Assembly: GCA_964632505.1 (NCBI GenBank) | Contig: CAZWCE010000003.1 | Coordinates: 248,001 to 312,000, forward strand | Source: CAZWCE01 sp964632505 | GTDB taxonomy: Bacteria; Planctomycetota; Planctomycetia; Pirellulales; Thermoguttaceae | Length of the DNA stretch: 64,000 bases | Direction of reading: 5' to 3' | Part shown: one piece after another, positions 36,430 through 46,415 of the stretch | How positions within the stretch are numbered: position 1 is the first letter of the stretch | Layout: the number at the start of each line of letters is the position of its first letter | Translations under genes and position numbers: made by a program | Notes under the pieces: model-generated | The model's database searches: none | Told to the model about the DNA's origin: nothing | Seen by the model: only the letters and a program-made list of their open reading frames with translations

Positions 36430-36963
36430 ATGGACCACCAAAAGCACCTGCTTCGTCGATTGGGAACCTACCATTACCTACTGGGATTTTTCGTCGCCTT
36501 TCTCGGATGCTTTCCGGTCTTGTACATCGTCTCGAGCACCTTGATTCTCACGCATCAGGTAGAGATTTCCGGTGTCCGGAGCGGTTCAGCCTCGAACCAG
36601 ATCGCCATGGTTGCCTTAACTCTCTCTTTCGGGGTCCTGGTGGGCATCTGGACGCTCTCCCTCCTTATGATGCGCGCCGGCAAGTTCCTGAAAACGCAAC
36701 AGCATTTCGCCTTCTGTTGGCGACTGGCGTTCATCGAATGCGCCGTTTTCCCCTTCGGAACCCTCTTGGGTTGGCAGACGCTCCATCATCTGAAGGAAAA
36801 ACGCATCCAGCAACTTTTCCCCGACGCCCCCCTGCCCTCTCCCGCCGAAGATCGGGCAACGGCGTCTCCGGCGGCATCCGCCGACGCTTCCGAATCGACC
36901 GAGAAAACATCGCGCGAAAAAGCTCCCGAAACGGATGTCCCCGAACCGGAAACCGTTGTCTGA
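36430..36963 (+). CDS. Membrane protein of unknown function
   Basis: A 177-residue protein with three or four hydrophobic helices in its first 130 residues (YLLGFFVAFLGCFPVLYIV, IAMVALTLSFGVLVGIWTL, and a third around FIECAVFPFGTLLGWQTL), then a cytoplasmic tail rich in Ala, Ser, Glu and Pro. A strong ribosome site GGGGGAGAG precedes the ATG. TATACT at 36298-36303 may be the -10 of its promoter. Family not recognised. Confidence 0.75.
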   Translation: MDHQKHLLRRLGTYHYLLGFFVAFLGCFPVLYIVSSTLILTHQVEISGVRSGSASNQIAMVALTLSFGVLVGIWTLSLLMMRAGKFLKTQQHFAFCWRLAFIECAVFPFGTLLGWQTLHHLKEKRIQQLFPDAPLPSPAEDRATASPAASADASESTEKTSREKAPETDVPEPETVV

Positions 36964-37224
36964 AGCGGTGAGCGTCCTCTTCCCGGAAATTTCCCCATCG
37001 CGACGAATCCCCGTCTTCTCCTGCGTTCGGTGAAAATGGCTCCACTTGCGACCACCGGGACTTGCGTTCCGCCTCCGATTGTGGCACGATAAACTTCTAT
37101 CCATGCGCTAGCCCAGAGTGTTTTTCCCTTCCAGACGGCACGCCTCCCGAAGGGGGACGCTCTTTCGTTCTTGAGCAAGCTGCAAAAAGCCACCCATCTT
37201 CACTTACCAGCACGGAGGAAACCG

Positions 37225-38535
<1,311 letters not shown>

Positions 38536-38566
38536 AACGACGCCCGTGATCCCCGTCCACCCACCG

Positions 38567-38597
38567 AGAGCCGGCCGAACAGCCGGCTCTTTTTTTC
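38567..38597 (+). terminator. Intrinsic terminator of xylA
   Basis: AGAGCCGGC (38567-38575) pairs exactly with GCCGGCTCT (38582-38590) around CGAACA, followed by a run of T to 38596. It lies 31 bp after the xylA stop codon. Confidence 0.95.
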
Positions 38598-38618
38598 ATG
38601 GGCCAAGTGTCTCTTTTT

Positions 38619-39254
38619 TCACTCCGGCACCGGCACGCCGCGCCGGGCGAGCTGTTCGACCAACTCGTCGGTCCGGCGGTACTGGACGGCGTCGAACCCT
38701 GCCGCCTGGGCCCCTTCGATGTTGTCCTCCCGATCGTCGGTGAAGAAGATCTCCTCCCGACGAATCCCCGGCACCGCTCCGGCCGCCACGCGCTCGGCGG
38801 CGTCGTAGATCGCCGCATCCGGCTTCATCGCACCGATCTCGTAGCTGAGGATGTGATGTTTGGGAAGATGCGCCAGGATGTAATCGAACGTTCCGCTGCA
38901 ATGTTCCCAGTGACTCGGCCCGGTGTTCGAAAGGATGCCCCGCGGAAACAACTCCCGGGCCAGCGTCTCCAGAACCGGCACGATCGAATCGTTCGCCCAA
39001 AACATGTCGTTCACCGCATGGAGGAGGCGGTCGAAGTCGGGACGGGCGTCGACCCTCCGGCAGAATCCCTCGTAGTAATCGACCAGATCGATGCGGCCGC
39101 ATTCCAGATCGCGATGCAGATCGTTGCCGAAGATCGACTCGGCGACCTGTTCGATGTCGCGGTCGACCAACTCGGCGACCTGCCGGATCAGCCGGCGGAC
39201 GTCGAACTTCACCAGCACGTTTCCCAGATCGAAAAAAACGAATCGCGTGGCCAT
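38619..39254 (-). CDS. HAD-family hydrolase
   Basis: A 211-residue protein with all four HAD motifs: FFDLGNVLV (motif I, with the second Asp replaced by Asn), SNTG (II), MKPDAAIY (III, Lys) and FTDDREDNI (IV). The DLGNV variant of motif I is common in the YihX-like branch, which dephosphorylates alpha-glucose-1-phosphate and related sugar phosphates; some of these keep activity despite the Asn. The start is the ATG at 39254 with GAGGG upstream. It is transcribed away from ilvD, and the shared region has facing promoters with a common inverted repeat. Confidence 0.88.
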   Translation of the reverse strand: MATRFVFFDLGNVLVKFDVRRLIRQVAELVDRDIEQVAESIFGNDLHRDLECGRIDLVDYYEGFCRRVDARPDFDRLLHAVNDMFWANDSIVPVLETLARELFPRGILSNTGPSHWEHCSGTFDYILAHLPKHHILSYEIGAMKPDAAIYDAAERVAAGAVPGIRREEIFFTDDREDNIEGAQAAGFDAVQYRRTDELVEQLARRGVPVPE

Positions 39255-39314
39255 GATGCCCTCTTCTCGTTGCAAACCCGCACTCTTCCACAAACGCCGT
39301 CACTTCAGCAGTCA

Positions 39315-39342
39315 TTGACAATGACGATCCCGATAGTACGAT
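39315..39342 (+). promoter_or_regulatory. Probable ilvD promoter
   Basis: TTGACA at 39315-39320, a 16-bp spacer and TACGAT at 39337-39342 make a sigma-70-type promoter about 75 bp before the ilvD start. Confidence 0.55.
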
Positions 39343-39345
39343 GGT

Positions 39346-39373
39346 AAGATACTTCCCGCCGGAAAAATGTCAA
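39346..39373 (-). promoter_or_regulatory. Probable promoter of the HAD hydrolase gene
   Basis: On the minus strand TTGACA (39373-39368), 16 bp, then TATCTT (39351-39346), about 90 bp before the HAD start codon. It faces the ilvD promoter, so the two transcripts overlap at their 5' ends. Confidence 0.5.
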
Positions 39374-39416
39374 TGACCGGCTCTGCCCCTCGAATTTGCA
39401 AAGGAAAGATGAAGTC

Positions 39417-41243
39417 ATGCGTTCCGATCTGGTGAAAAAAGGCACGGCCCGGGCTCCCCACCGCAGTCTTCTGAGGGCCTGCGGGTTCCAGGAAGGCGAT
39501 TTCGACAAGCCGATGATCGGCATCGTGAACAGCCATGTCGACATCATCGCCGGGCATGTGCATCTCGACGAGGTCGGCCGCTACGTGAAGGAATGCGTCC
39601 GCCGGGCGGGGGCGGTCCCCATCGCCTTCAACACGATCGGCATCTGCGACGGCGTGGCGATGGGCCACGACGGCATGAAGTTCTCGCTTCCCAGCCGGGA
39701 GCTCATCGCCGATTCGGTGGAGACGATGATCCAGGCCCACAAGCTCGACGGCGTCATCTGCATCCCGAACTGCGACAAGATCGTGCCCGGCATGCTCATG
39801 GCGGCGGTTCGGTGCAATATTCCGGCGATCTTCGCCAGCGGCGGTCCGATGGAAGCCGGACGCGATGAGGAAGGCAAGCCGCTCGATCTGATCAACGCGT
39901 TCATCGGCGCCGCCGGTCGCGAACAGGGCTCGGTCAGCGAAGAGGAGTTGGTGAAGATCGAGCAGAAATGCTGCCCCACCTGCGGCAGTTGCTCCGGCAT
40001 GTTCACCGCCAACAGCATGAACTGCCTGTGCGAGGCCCTCGGCATGGCCCTGCCCGGCAACGGAACCCTCCTGGCCACCAGCACCCTGCGAAAAGAGCTT
40101 TATCAGCGTGCCGCGAAGCGCATCGTCGAGATGGTCGAAGCGTTCGAACAGAAAGGCGAAGGCCACGGCCTGTTGCCCCGCGAGATCGTCACCCGAGATT
40201 CCGTCGACAACTCGATGGTCCTCGATATGGCGATGGGAGGGAGCACCAACACGGTGCTGCACATCATGGCGGTCGCCAACGAGGCGGGGCTTGACTATCC
40301 CCTGGAGCGCATCAACGAACTGAGTCTGAAAACGCCGAACATCTGCAAGGTCTCCCCGAGTTGTGATTACCACATCGAAGACGTCCATCACTCCGGCGGC
40401 ATCTACTCGATTCTCGGGAGCCTCCAGCGCGGCAAGCCGGACCTTCTGAAGACCGATTGCCCGACGGTCAACGGCCGGACCATCGGCGAGAATATCGAAA
40501 TCTTCGACCTCCGTAGCGAGAAGGTCGATGATTGGGCCTTGCAGATGTACGCCGTCGAGGCGACCGGCCAAAGAACTTGCCAGGGCATGAGCGTGGAACC
40601 GAAGGCGACGAGCGTCCGGGAACTGAAGCTGTCGTTCGATCCGCAAGACTGCATCCGCGAAGTGGAGAACGCCTACAGCCGGGACGGCGGGCTGGCGATT
40701 CTGTACGGAAATCTCGCGCCGAACGGCTCGGTCGTCAAAACGGCGGGCGTCTTGCCCCAAATGATGACCCACACCGGTCCGGCGGTCATTTTCGAATCGG
40801 AACCGGAAGCGTACGAGGGCATCACGAGCGGAAAAGTGAAATCCGGCGACGTGGTGGTCGTCCGTCAAGAAGGTCCTCGCGGAGGACCGGGCATGCAGGA
40901 GATGCTCGCGCCCACCACGGCGATCAAGGGCGTGAAACTCGACGACTCGGTCGCCCTGATCACCGACGGACGTTTCTCCGGCGGAACCGCCGGCGCTTGT
41001 ATCGGGCACGTGAGTCCGGAAGCGGCCGCCGGTGGGCCGATCGGCCTTTTGCAGGAAGGCGACGTCATCGAAATCGACATCCCCAATCGCCGACTGGCCG
41101 TCCAACTGAGCGACCAGGAGCTCAAAAGTCGGGCCGAACGATTCCAACCCCCCGAACCCCGCTATCGGACCGGCTTCCTGGCGAAATACGCCAAAATGGC
41201 GACCAGCGCCGATACCGGCGCCGTGCTCGATTGGGATCAATAA
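39417..41243 (+). CDS. ilvD: Dihydroxy-acid dehydratase
   Basis: IlvD dehydrates 2,3-dihydroxy acids to 2-oxo acids in branched-chain amino acid synthesis and carries an Fe-S cluster. The 608-residue protein has the cluster cysteines in PNCDKIVPGM and CCPTCGSCSGMFTANSMN, the MAMGGSTNTVLH segment and the C-terminal TDGRFSGGTAGACIGH. The length matches the longer IlvD/Edd form near 610. The start ATG at 39417 is preceded by AAGGAAAG. The branched-chain pathway partners are not in the window. Related sugar-acid dehydratases share this fold, so a pentonate role cannot be fully excluded, though the motifs favour IlvD. Confidence 0.92.
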   Translation: MRSDLVKKGTARAPHRSLLRACGFQEGDFDKPMIGIVNSHVDIIAGHVHLDEVGRYVKECVRRAGAVPIAFNTIGICDGVAMGHDGMKFSLPSRELIADSVETMIQAHKLDGVICIPNCDKIVPGMLMAAVRCNIPAIFASGGPMEAGRDEEGKPLDLINAFIGAAGREQGSVSEEELVKIEQKCCPTCGSCSGMFTANSMNCLCEALGMALPGNGTLLATSTLRKELYQRAAKRIVEMVEAFEQKGEGHGLLPREIVTRDSVDNSMVLDMAMGGSTNTVLHIMAVANEAGLDYPLERINELSLKTPNICKVSPSCDYHIEDVHHSGGIYSILGSLQRGKPDLLKTDCPTVNGRTIGENIEIFDLRSEKVDDWALQMYAVEATGQRTCQGMSVEPKATSVRELKLSFDPQDCIREVENAYSRDGGLAILYGNLAPNGSVVKTAGVLPQMMTHTGPAVIFESEPEAYEGITSGKVKSGDVVVVRQEGPRGGPGMQEMLAPTTAIKGVKLDDSVALITDGRFSGGTAGACIGHVSPEAAAGGPIGLLQEGDVIEIDIPNRRLAVQLSDQELKSRAERFQPPEPRYRTGFLAKYAKMATSADTGAVLDWDQ

Positions 41244-41350
41244 GCCGCTCGCCACCCCTTTCGGCGACCGACATTTTTTGCACGGGCGGACCACCACTCC
41301 CGGCGAAACCTTTCACCACGAATCTCCCTGTTTACAAAGCCCGAGCCATC

Positions 41351-41764
41351 ATGAACGATCTTTGGTATGAAGGCGGTTTGCGTTTCGCGTGTCGAAAGTG
41401 CGGTGCCTGCTGCACGGGAACGCCGGGCTACGTCTGGGTGACCGACCGGGAGATCGTCCGGCTGGCTCGAGCCGTCGGCTTCTCGGTCGATGATTTTCGT
41501 CGTCGGTTCGTCTGCATGGCGAAAGGGAAAATGTCGCTCATCGAAATGGAAAACGGCGATTGCGTACTCTATGATGCCGAGTCCCGTGGCTGCCGCGTCT
41601 ATGAAGATCGGCCCATCCAGTGCCGTACCTGGCCGTTCTGGCCATCGAACATCAAAAGTCGTCGGGCCTGGAAACTGACCGCCCGCGAGTGTCCCGGATG
41701 CGATCAGGGAACTTTGGTCCCTAAGGAGGAGATCGAAAAAATAGCAGACTCACTCGATATCTGA
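41351..41764 (+). CDS. YkgJ-family cysteine cluster protein
   Basis: A 137-residue protein with the CxxCxxCC motif near its start (FACRKCGACCTG) and later Cys residues in RGCRVYEDRPIQCRTWPFW and ECPGCDQG. This arrangement defines the YkgJ/UPF0153 family, predicted to bind zinc or an Fe-S cluster; function unknown. Start is the ATG at 41351, just after ilvD (107 bp gap), and the two may be cotranscribed. The open frame runs far upstream in another frame of ilvD and is not used. Confidence 0.88.
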   Translation: MNDLWYEGGLRFACRKCGACCTGTPGYVWVTDREIVRLARAVGFSVDDFRRRFVCMAKGKMSLIEMENGDCVLYDAESRGCRVYEDRPIQCRTWPFWPSNIKSRRAWKLTARECPGCDQGTLVPKEEIEKIADSLDI

Positions 41765-41877
41765 ACGCTCTCCCTTCGGTCTCTCTTCCGGCTATTGCCG
41801 CAAATTCTTATCTTAGAAGCACTTGGAGCGGGCAAACAGCAATCGTCGCGGACCGAATCGCTGTCGCATAACCAAAG

Positions 41878-41906
41878 ACTAATACAACAACCCTATTGAC
41901 ATTAGT
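41878..41906. promoter_or_regulatory. Dyad overlapping the LysR-gene -35
   Basis: ACTAAT (41878-41883) and ATTAGT (41901-41906) form an inverted repeat with a 17-bp gap that spans the -35 box. LysR proteins often bind spaced dyads at their own promoter, so this is a candidate autoregulatory site. Confidence 0.4.
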
Positions 41907-41923
41907 CTCGCTTATGGTATTCT
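41896..41923 (+). promoter_or_regulatory. Probable promoter of the LysR gene
   Basis: TTGACA (41896-41901), 16 bp, TATTCT (41918-41923). The predicted transcript starts about 50 bp before the coding region. Confidence 0.6.
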
Positions 41924-41980
41924 AGAGAACATCACTTCCCCCGTGCCCCATTTCTTCCATGATTCGATTGTCCCTCTATC

Positions 41981-42883
41981 ATGAATATCGAAACCCTTCG
42001 AATTTTTTGCGACGTGGTGCTTTATCAGAGTTTTTCGCAAGGGGCCAAGGCGAACGACGTAAGCCAATCCGCCGCGACGCAGTCGATCCACCGCCTGGAA
42101 CGACAATTGGGCACGCAACTGGTCGATCGGAGCAAACGGCCTTTCGTGCTCACCCCGGAGGGGCAAATCTGCTACGAGGGATTTCGCGAGATTCTCGAAA
42201 CCTACGACACCATCGTCACCCGCGTCCGCTCCCTGCACGAGGAGGTCAGCGGTCTGATTCGGGTCGCGGCCATCTATTCGGTCGGTTTGCACGACATGAG
42301 CCGTTGCATGCGCGACTTCATGCGCAATTATCCCCGGGCCAAGGTCCGCTTGGAATTCCAGCATCCGAACCAAGTCTACCAGGCGGTTCTCAAGGCAGAA
42401 GTCGACCTGGGCGTCGTCTCCTATCCCATGACTTCCCCGGAGATCAACGTCATCCCTCTCCGGTCGGAAAAGATGATGGTCGTCTGCGACCCCGAGCATG
42501 AATTGGCGACGGAAAAGACGATCGCGCTGGAACAACTGCAAGGACTCGATTACGTCGCCTTCGACCGCGACCTGCTCATCCGTAAGGAGATCGATCGTTA
42601 TATGCGGCAACGTTCGGTCTCGGTCAACATCGCCATGGAGTTCGACAACATCGAGACGATCAAGCAAGCCATCGAAATCGGATTGGGCATCAGCATCCTG
42701 CCGGCTCCGACGATACGCTCCGAAACCAGCTTCGGCAAACTGGCGGCCATCCCGCTGGTCTCTCCGAGACTGACCCGGCCGATCGGAATCATCCATCGGC
42801 ACCGCAAGGTCTTCACCCCCACGATGACCAAGTTCATTGAACTTCTTACCGAGTTCCAGGATGCCGAGGAAGAGGAAGACTAA
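41981..42883 (+). CDS. LysR-family transcriptional regulator
   Basis: A 300-residue LysR-type regulator. The winged helix-turn-helix occupies about residues 1-62 (MNIETLRIFCDVVLYQSFSQ, with the recognition-helix region SQSAATQSIHRLERQLG, then LFDR-like VDRSKRPFVLTPEG). The effector domain follows (LIRVAAIYSVGL to IGLGISILP). The overall look is CysB/CynR-like; effector and target are unknown. An adjacent target would be expected; the RACo-like gene is 405 bp downstream and the YkgJ gene upstream, both on the same strand. Confidence 0.9.
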   Translation: MNIETLRIFCDVVLYQSFSQGAKANDVSQSAATQSIHRLERQLGTQLVDRSKRPFVLTPEGQICYEGFREILETYDTIVTRVRSLHEEVSGLIRVAAIYSVGLHDMSRCMRDFMRNYPRAKVRLEFQHPNQVYQAVLKAEVDLGVVSYPMTSPEINVIPLRSEKMMVVCDPEHELATEKTIALEQLQGLDYVAFDRDLLIRKEIDRYMRQRSVSVNIAMEFDNIETIKQAIEIGLGISILPAPTIRSETSFGKLAAIPLVSPRLTRPIGIIHRHRKVFTPTMTKFIELLTEFQDAEEEED

Positions 42884-43288
42884 TCGTCGATGGAAGTCGG
42901 CCTGATCGAAGGAACCGGGGAGAGGTTTTCCCTCAAATCAACCGTTGCCGAATGTCGGATGGGGAAGTGCGGAAAGCGACTCCCGGAGATTCCGCATCCA
43001 TGGACTTCTTCCGCGGAACATCCAAAGACACTTTACTTTGCGGCCTGAGTGCAGTATTCTATTTTTTTCACCAACACGGCATTCGTATTGTCGGAGCAAG
43101 GAAGGGACGCGGGAACGAACGAAAGGCGCGTGAAAAAACACGGCCGGATGGGCGAAACAAGTCGTATGGACGGGCGAAAGCCGTACCGGCTTTTTCAATA
43201 GGATAGGCCGCTCGTCCGGCGATGTTTCGGAGCGTCCCTCGGGGCAATACCATAGAAATACGGCATCGCATTTGAAAGAAGGTCAGTC
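42884..43288. other. Spacer with terminator-like hairpin
   Basis: This 405-bp spacer follows the LysR gene. It includes the terminator-like hairpin at 43177-43195 and the start region of the RACo-like gene. No RNA gene recognised. Confidence 0.4.
43177..43195 (+). terminator. Short intrinsic terminator candidate
   Basis: AAAGCCG (43177-43183) pairs with CGGCTTT (43187-43193) around TAC, followed by TT. It is short and lies 294 bp after the LysR gene, so it is only a candidate. Confidence 0.45.
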
Positions 43289-45229
43289 ATGGGTTCGGGG
43301 GACATTCAAGTCGCCTTTTTGCCGGAACGACAAACCAGAAGCATCGCCTTGGGGACTTCGATATTGGAAGCCGCCAACCAGAGCGGCTCTCCCCTTCGTG
43401 CCGACTGCGGCGGCAACGGCACCTGCGGTCAATGCAAGGTCTTTCTCACTTTCCCTCCGCCGGAAGTGTCTTTCGACAGGCTCCTCGCCGAACTGGCGGA
43501 GGAAAATATCGCTTCACTGGAAGCCGTACGGGAGCTGCTCCAAAATCGATGGTCGATTTCCATGGACGAAGTCCTCGCTTGCCGTACGTTTTTGGAGAAA
43601 CAATCGATCATATTCATTCCCGACCCTTCGCGGAACCCCGCCGATTCCCATATTCTGACCCAAACCGAACACCTTGAGCCATCGACGGCGAAGAAATCCG
43701 GCCAAGCATCTTCCGAGAAAAAGCCTTTGGCCTGTTGGTCGAGAATGACGCTCCCGCCCCCATCGCGGCAGGATCCGGTTCCCGATCTGGAACGCTGCGA
43801 ACGGGAGCTGGGAATCGCCCCCTTGAAATGTTCCCCGGAATGGATGAAGCGAATCCCGACGTTGCTTCGCGATTCGAACTGGGAAGTATGCTGTGGAGTC
43901 TTTCTCGACGAGTTGGTGAGCCTGACTCCCAAGGACAATCCGGGGACGGATCATGCCTTGGCGATCGACCTCGGCACGACCACCCTGGCCGCGAAGTTGG
44001 TCGATTTGAAGACGCAAATGGTCGTGGCGGTCGAGGCGATGCGAAATCCGCAAATGCAGTTCGGCGACGATATCCTCTCACGTATCTTGGAAGCCGGGCG
44101 GGGCCCCGCGTCGCTCGAAAAACTCCATGAAACCATTATCGCGGCCACTCACGAGATCGTCGACCGCCTTTGTCGGCAAGTCGCCATCACCGCCGATCGA
44201 ATCGCCGCTGTCGCAGTCGCCGGCAACACCGCCATGCAGCAGATATTCTGCGGAGCCGATCCCCAATACCTGGGCACCTCGCCATTCGTTCCCGTCCTCC
44301 GGTCCGTGCCCTTGATGAAGGCGAAGGAAGTCGGGCTGAATCTCCATCCGGAAACGATGTTATACGTTTTTCCAGTAATTGGCGGCTTTGTCGGAGGCGA
44401 CCTTGTCTCGGGAATTCTTTCGACAAAGCTGAATTCCATCGAGGGGCCTTCGCTGTTGATCGACATCGGCACCAACGGAGAAGTCATTCTGTGTCACGAG
44501 GGCAAATGGATCGCGGCGGCCACGGCGGCGGGACCGACGTTCGAGGGAGCTCGCATCCGCCACGGCATGTCGGCTTCGCTCGGAGCCATCGAACGATGCC
44601 GAATGGCCGAGGGAGACTTGAGCCTACAGACGATCGGACGGGTCAAACCGGTGGGAATTTGCGGATCCGGACTGATCGACGTCGCTGCCGAACTGCTTCG
44701 CCAAGGGATTGTCTCGAATACCGGCCAACTCCATCCACCCGAGAACGCCCCCGAGGCTCTAAGCGAGCGACTGCGACGCCGCATGATCCGATTGAAGAAC
44801 CGCCCTGCCTTCGTGCTGGCGACCGAGGAGGAATCGGGGCGCGACGGAGAGCCGGTGTTGATCACGCAAAACGATGTGCGGCAACTGCAACTCGCCACCG
44901 GCGCCATTCGGGCCGGCGTTCGTCTGCTTCTCCATCAGCAAGCGATTCCTCCCGAGTCGCTCCAACATGTTTTTCTGGGAGGAGGCTTCGGCAACTTCTT
45001 GCGTCGCGAAAACGCTCAAAGAATCGGGCTGTTGCCGTGGGAAATTCCGGTATCTCGAATCCAATATCGAGGAAACACTTCCCTGGCAGGGGCTCTGGCA
45101 CTGCTCTTGCATCGCGAAGCGTGTGAGACGGTGCAAAACATCGCTCGAAAGACGCGACACGTCGATCTGTCGACCTGCCCGGAATTTCAAAATTTCTTTG
45201 CCGATGCGATGCTCTTTCCGGAACAGTAG
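43289..45229 (+). CDS. RACo/RamA-like protein: 2Fe-2S ferredoxin plus ASKHA ATPase domain
   Basis: A 646-residue protein. The N-terminal ferredoxin domain has the plant-type pattern CGGNGTCGQC (Cys40, Cys46, Cys49) and Cys98 (VLACRT). From about residue 224 the ASKHA actin-like ATPase domain starts with ALAIDLGTTTLAAKL and includes AVAGNTAMQ, LLIDIGTNGEVIL and ICGSGLIDV. Proteins of this type (RACo, RamA, DUF4445) reductively reactivate corrinoid proteins with ATP. No corrinoid protein or methyltransferase lies beside it, so its partner is unknown. Ribosome site GAAGG six bases before the ATG. It is convergent with the A-type Fe-S carrier gene. Confidence 0.87.
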   Translation: MGSGDIQVAFLPERQTRSIALGTSILEAANQSGSPLRADCGGNGTCGQCKVFLTFPPPEVSFDRLLAELAEENIASLEAVRELLQNRWSISMDEVLACRTFLEKQSIIFIPDPSRNPADSHILTQTEHLEPSTAKKSGQASSEKKPLACWSRMTLPPPSRQDPVPDLERCERELGIAPLKCSPEWMKRIPTLLRDSNWEVCCGVFLDELVSLTPKDNPGTDHALAIDLGTTTLAAKLVDLKTQMVVAVEAMRNPQMQFGDDILSRILEAGRGPASLEKLHETIIAATHEIVDRLCRQVAITADRIAAVAVAGNTAMQQIFCGADPQYLGTSPFVPVLRSVPLMKAKEVGLNLHPETMLYVFPVIGGFVGGDLVSGILSTKLNSIEGPSLLIDIGTNGEVILCHEGKWIAAATAAGPTFEGARIRHGMSASLGAIERCRMAEGDLSLQTIGRVKPVGICGSGLIDVAAELLRQGIVSNTGQLHPPENAPEALSERLRRRMIRLKNRPAFVLATEEESGRDGEPVLITQNDVRQLQLATGAIRAGVRLLLHQQAIPPESLQHVFLGGGFGNFLRRENAQRIGLLPWEIPVSRIQYRGNTSLAGALALLLHREACETVQNIARKTRHVDLSTCPEFQNFFADAMLFPEQ

Positions 45230-45254
45230 TCCCCAGGCTGGGATACCGGACCGA

Positions 45255-45587
45255 TCAATGCCCCCCACACCCAGGGCATCCTCCCCCTTGCGGGATATTC
45301 GGATTCGTGATGGAAAATCCCTGCCCGGCAGGTCCGTCGATGAAGTCGATCGTCGTGCCTTCCAGATGCAGGTCGTACTTCTTGTGAGTGACGAGCGAAA
45401 AACCGTCCTGATCGTATTTGGCATCCGTGGTCGGATCATACTCGTGATCGAATCCAAGCGAATATTGCATTCCGCTGCATCCGCCTCCGGCAATGCCCAA
45501 CCGCAGATAGGTATTTTCATCCAGATCCTGCGAATCGATGATCCGTTTGACTTCGTCGACAGCCGTATCGGTAATCGTGATCGACAT
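45255..45587 (-). CDS. A-type iron-sulfur cluster carrier (IscA/ErpA family)
   Basis: These proteins deliver Fe-S clusters to client enzymes. The 110-residue protein has the first conserved Cys37 in GGGCSGMQY and ends GGGCPGCGGH with Cys104 and Cys107; the usual C-terminal spacing is C-x-C, here it is C-x-x-C. The start is the ATG at 45587, preceded by AGAGAGG. It is not part of a suf or isc operon in this window. Client proteins could include IlvD and the RACo-like protein nearby, though that is only inferred. Confidence 0.9.
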   Translation of the reverse strand: MSITITDTAVDEVKRIIDSQDLDENTYLRLGIAGGGCSGMQYSLGFDHEYDPTTDAKYDQDGFSLVTHKKYDLHLEGTTIDFIDGPAGQGFSITNPNIPQGGGCPGCGGH

Positions 45588-46415
45588 TTCTACCTCTCTT
45601 TTTAATTCAATTCGTGAAAGTAAAAGCGGGAGCATTGCGAGAATGGTCCGCCGTTGCTACCTCCCCCGCGAAATTATTTGAGCAAGGTTACGTTGCTTCA
45701 ATTATTAGTCCTAATGGAACGGGAATCAAGGGAGAACCCCGAGCGGAAGCTGGCCAAGATGCTTTCCTCGACGAGTTTGGACGATTTTTTTTGGCCGCCT
45801 CGGCGACCGGATCGCTGATCGGTCAAGATCCTGTCGTTACGAATCCACGAAAAAAACCGGCACTTTTGCACATATTTTATGGGATCGCAATACTTCTCCA
45901 ACAGAGAAGCGACACATTCGATTCCGAACGAGGGCAGCTTTCCTGACGACCGCCCCCCCTCCAGAGAGGAATGATGCTGCGGATCAACATACGGAAAGCC
46001 GGAATCGCTGTTTCCTCATTCTCTCCGGCATACTGTTTTCCCGAGACGGATCTTCCCGCAATGACCGTTAGCAGAATCCCCCCCAAAAAACAAAAAAGAT
46101 TATTAAAAATCTTGCATGTTGCAGCAAGAGTATCAACCCACTATGATGATCAATGTCGACGATGCAGTACTAGAATTACAGGGTTGATTTTTCTTTTCGT
46201 TTTCGAAAAATGCGTCCCTTTTCTCTTGATTCTGCAAGCGACGAGAATTAGCATAGCAGTTACGATCCACATTCTTTTTCTTCTGCCACTTTCGGCGTTT
46301 TTCAAGAATGGAACTGATTGCCGTGGAACCGAACGGTTTTCCACTCATGCACAGACATGCACAGAACGAAACCAATCGAGGAGCAGCATCCTTCAATTTT
46401 GAAAGGTAAACAACC
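45588..46415. other. Long spacer before a Gly-rich secreted protein gene
   Basis: This 828-bp spacer separates divergent genes. The only convincing element is the promoter at 46226-46254. Frames within it have no protein-like content and no RNA gene was recognised. Confidence 0.4.
46226..46254 (+). promoter_or_regulatory. Probable promoter of the secreted Gly-rich protein gene
   Basis: TTGATT (46226-46231), 17 bp, TAGCAT (46249-46254). It would give a leader of about 155 nt. Confidence 0.4.

Larger units (their letters stand above)
39311..39377. promoter_or_regulatory. Perfect 10-bp inverted repeat over two facing -35 boxes
   Basis: GTCATTGACA (39311-39320) and TGTCAATGAC (39368-39377) are exact reverse complements. 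Each includes a TTGACA. The left one is further extended to a 7-1-7 palindrome, GTCATTG-A-CAATGAC (39311-39325). Together they suggest one regulator bound at both ilvD and HAD promoters; the regulator is unknown. Confidence 0.6.

Noticed and set aside
39312..41297. Long minus-strand open frame (about 661 codons) opposite ilvD
   Set aside because: It is the antisense of a well-conserved ilvD; composition is His/Gly/Asp-rich with no family features.
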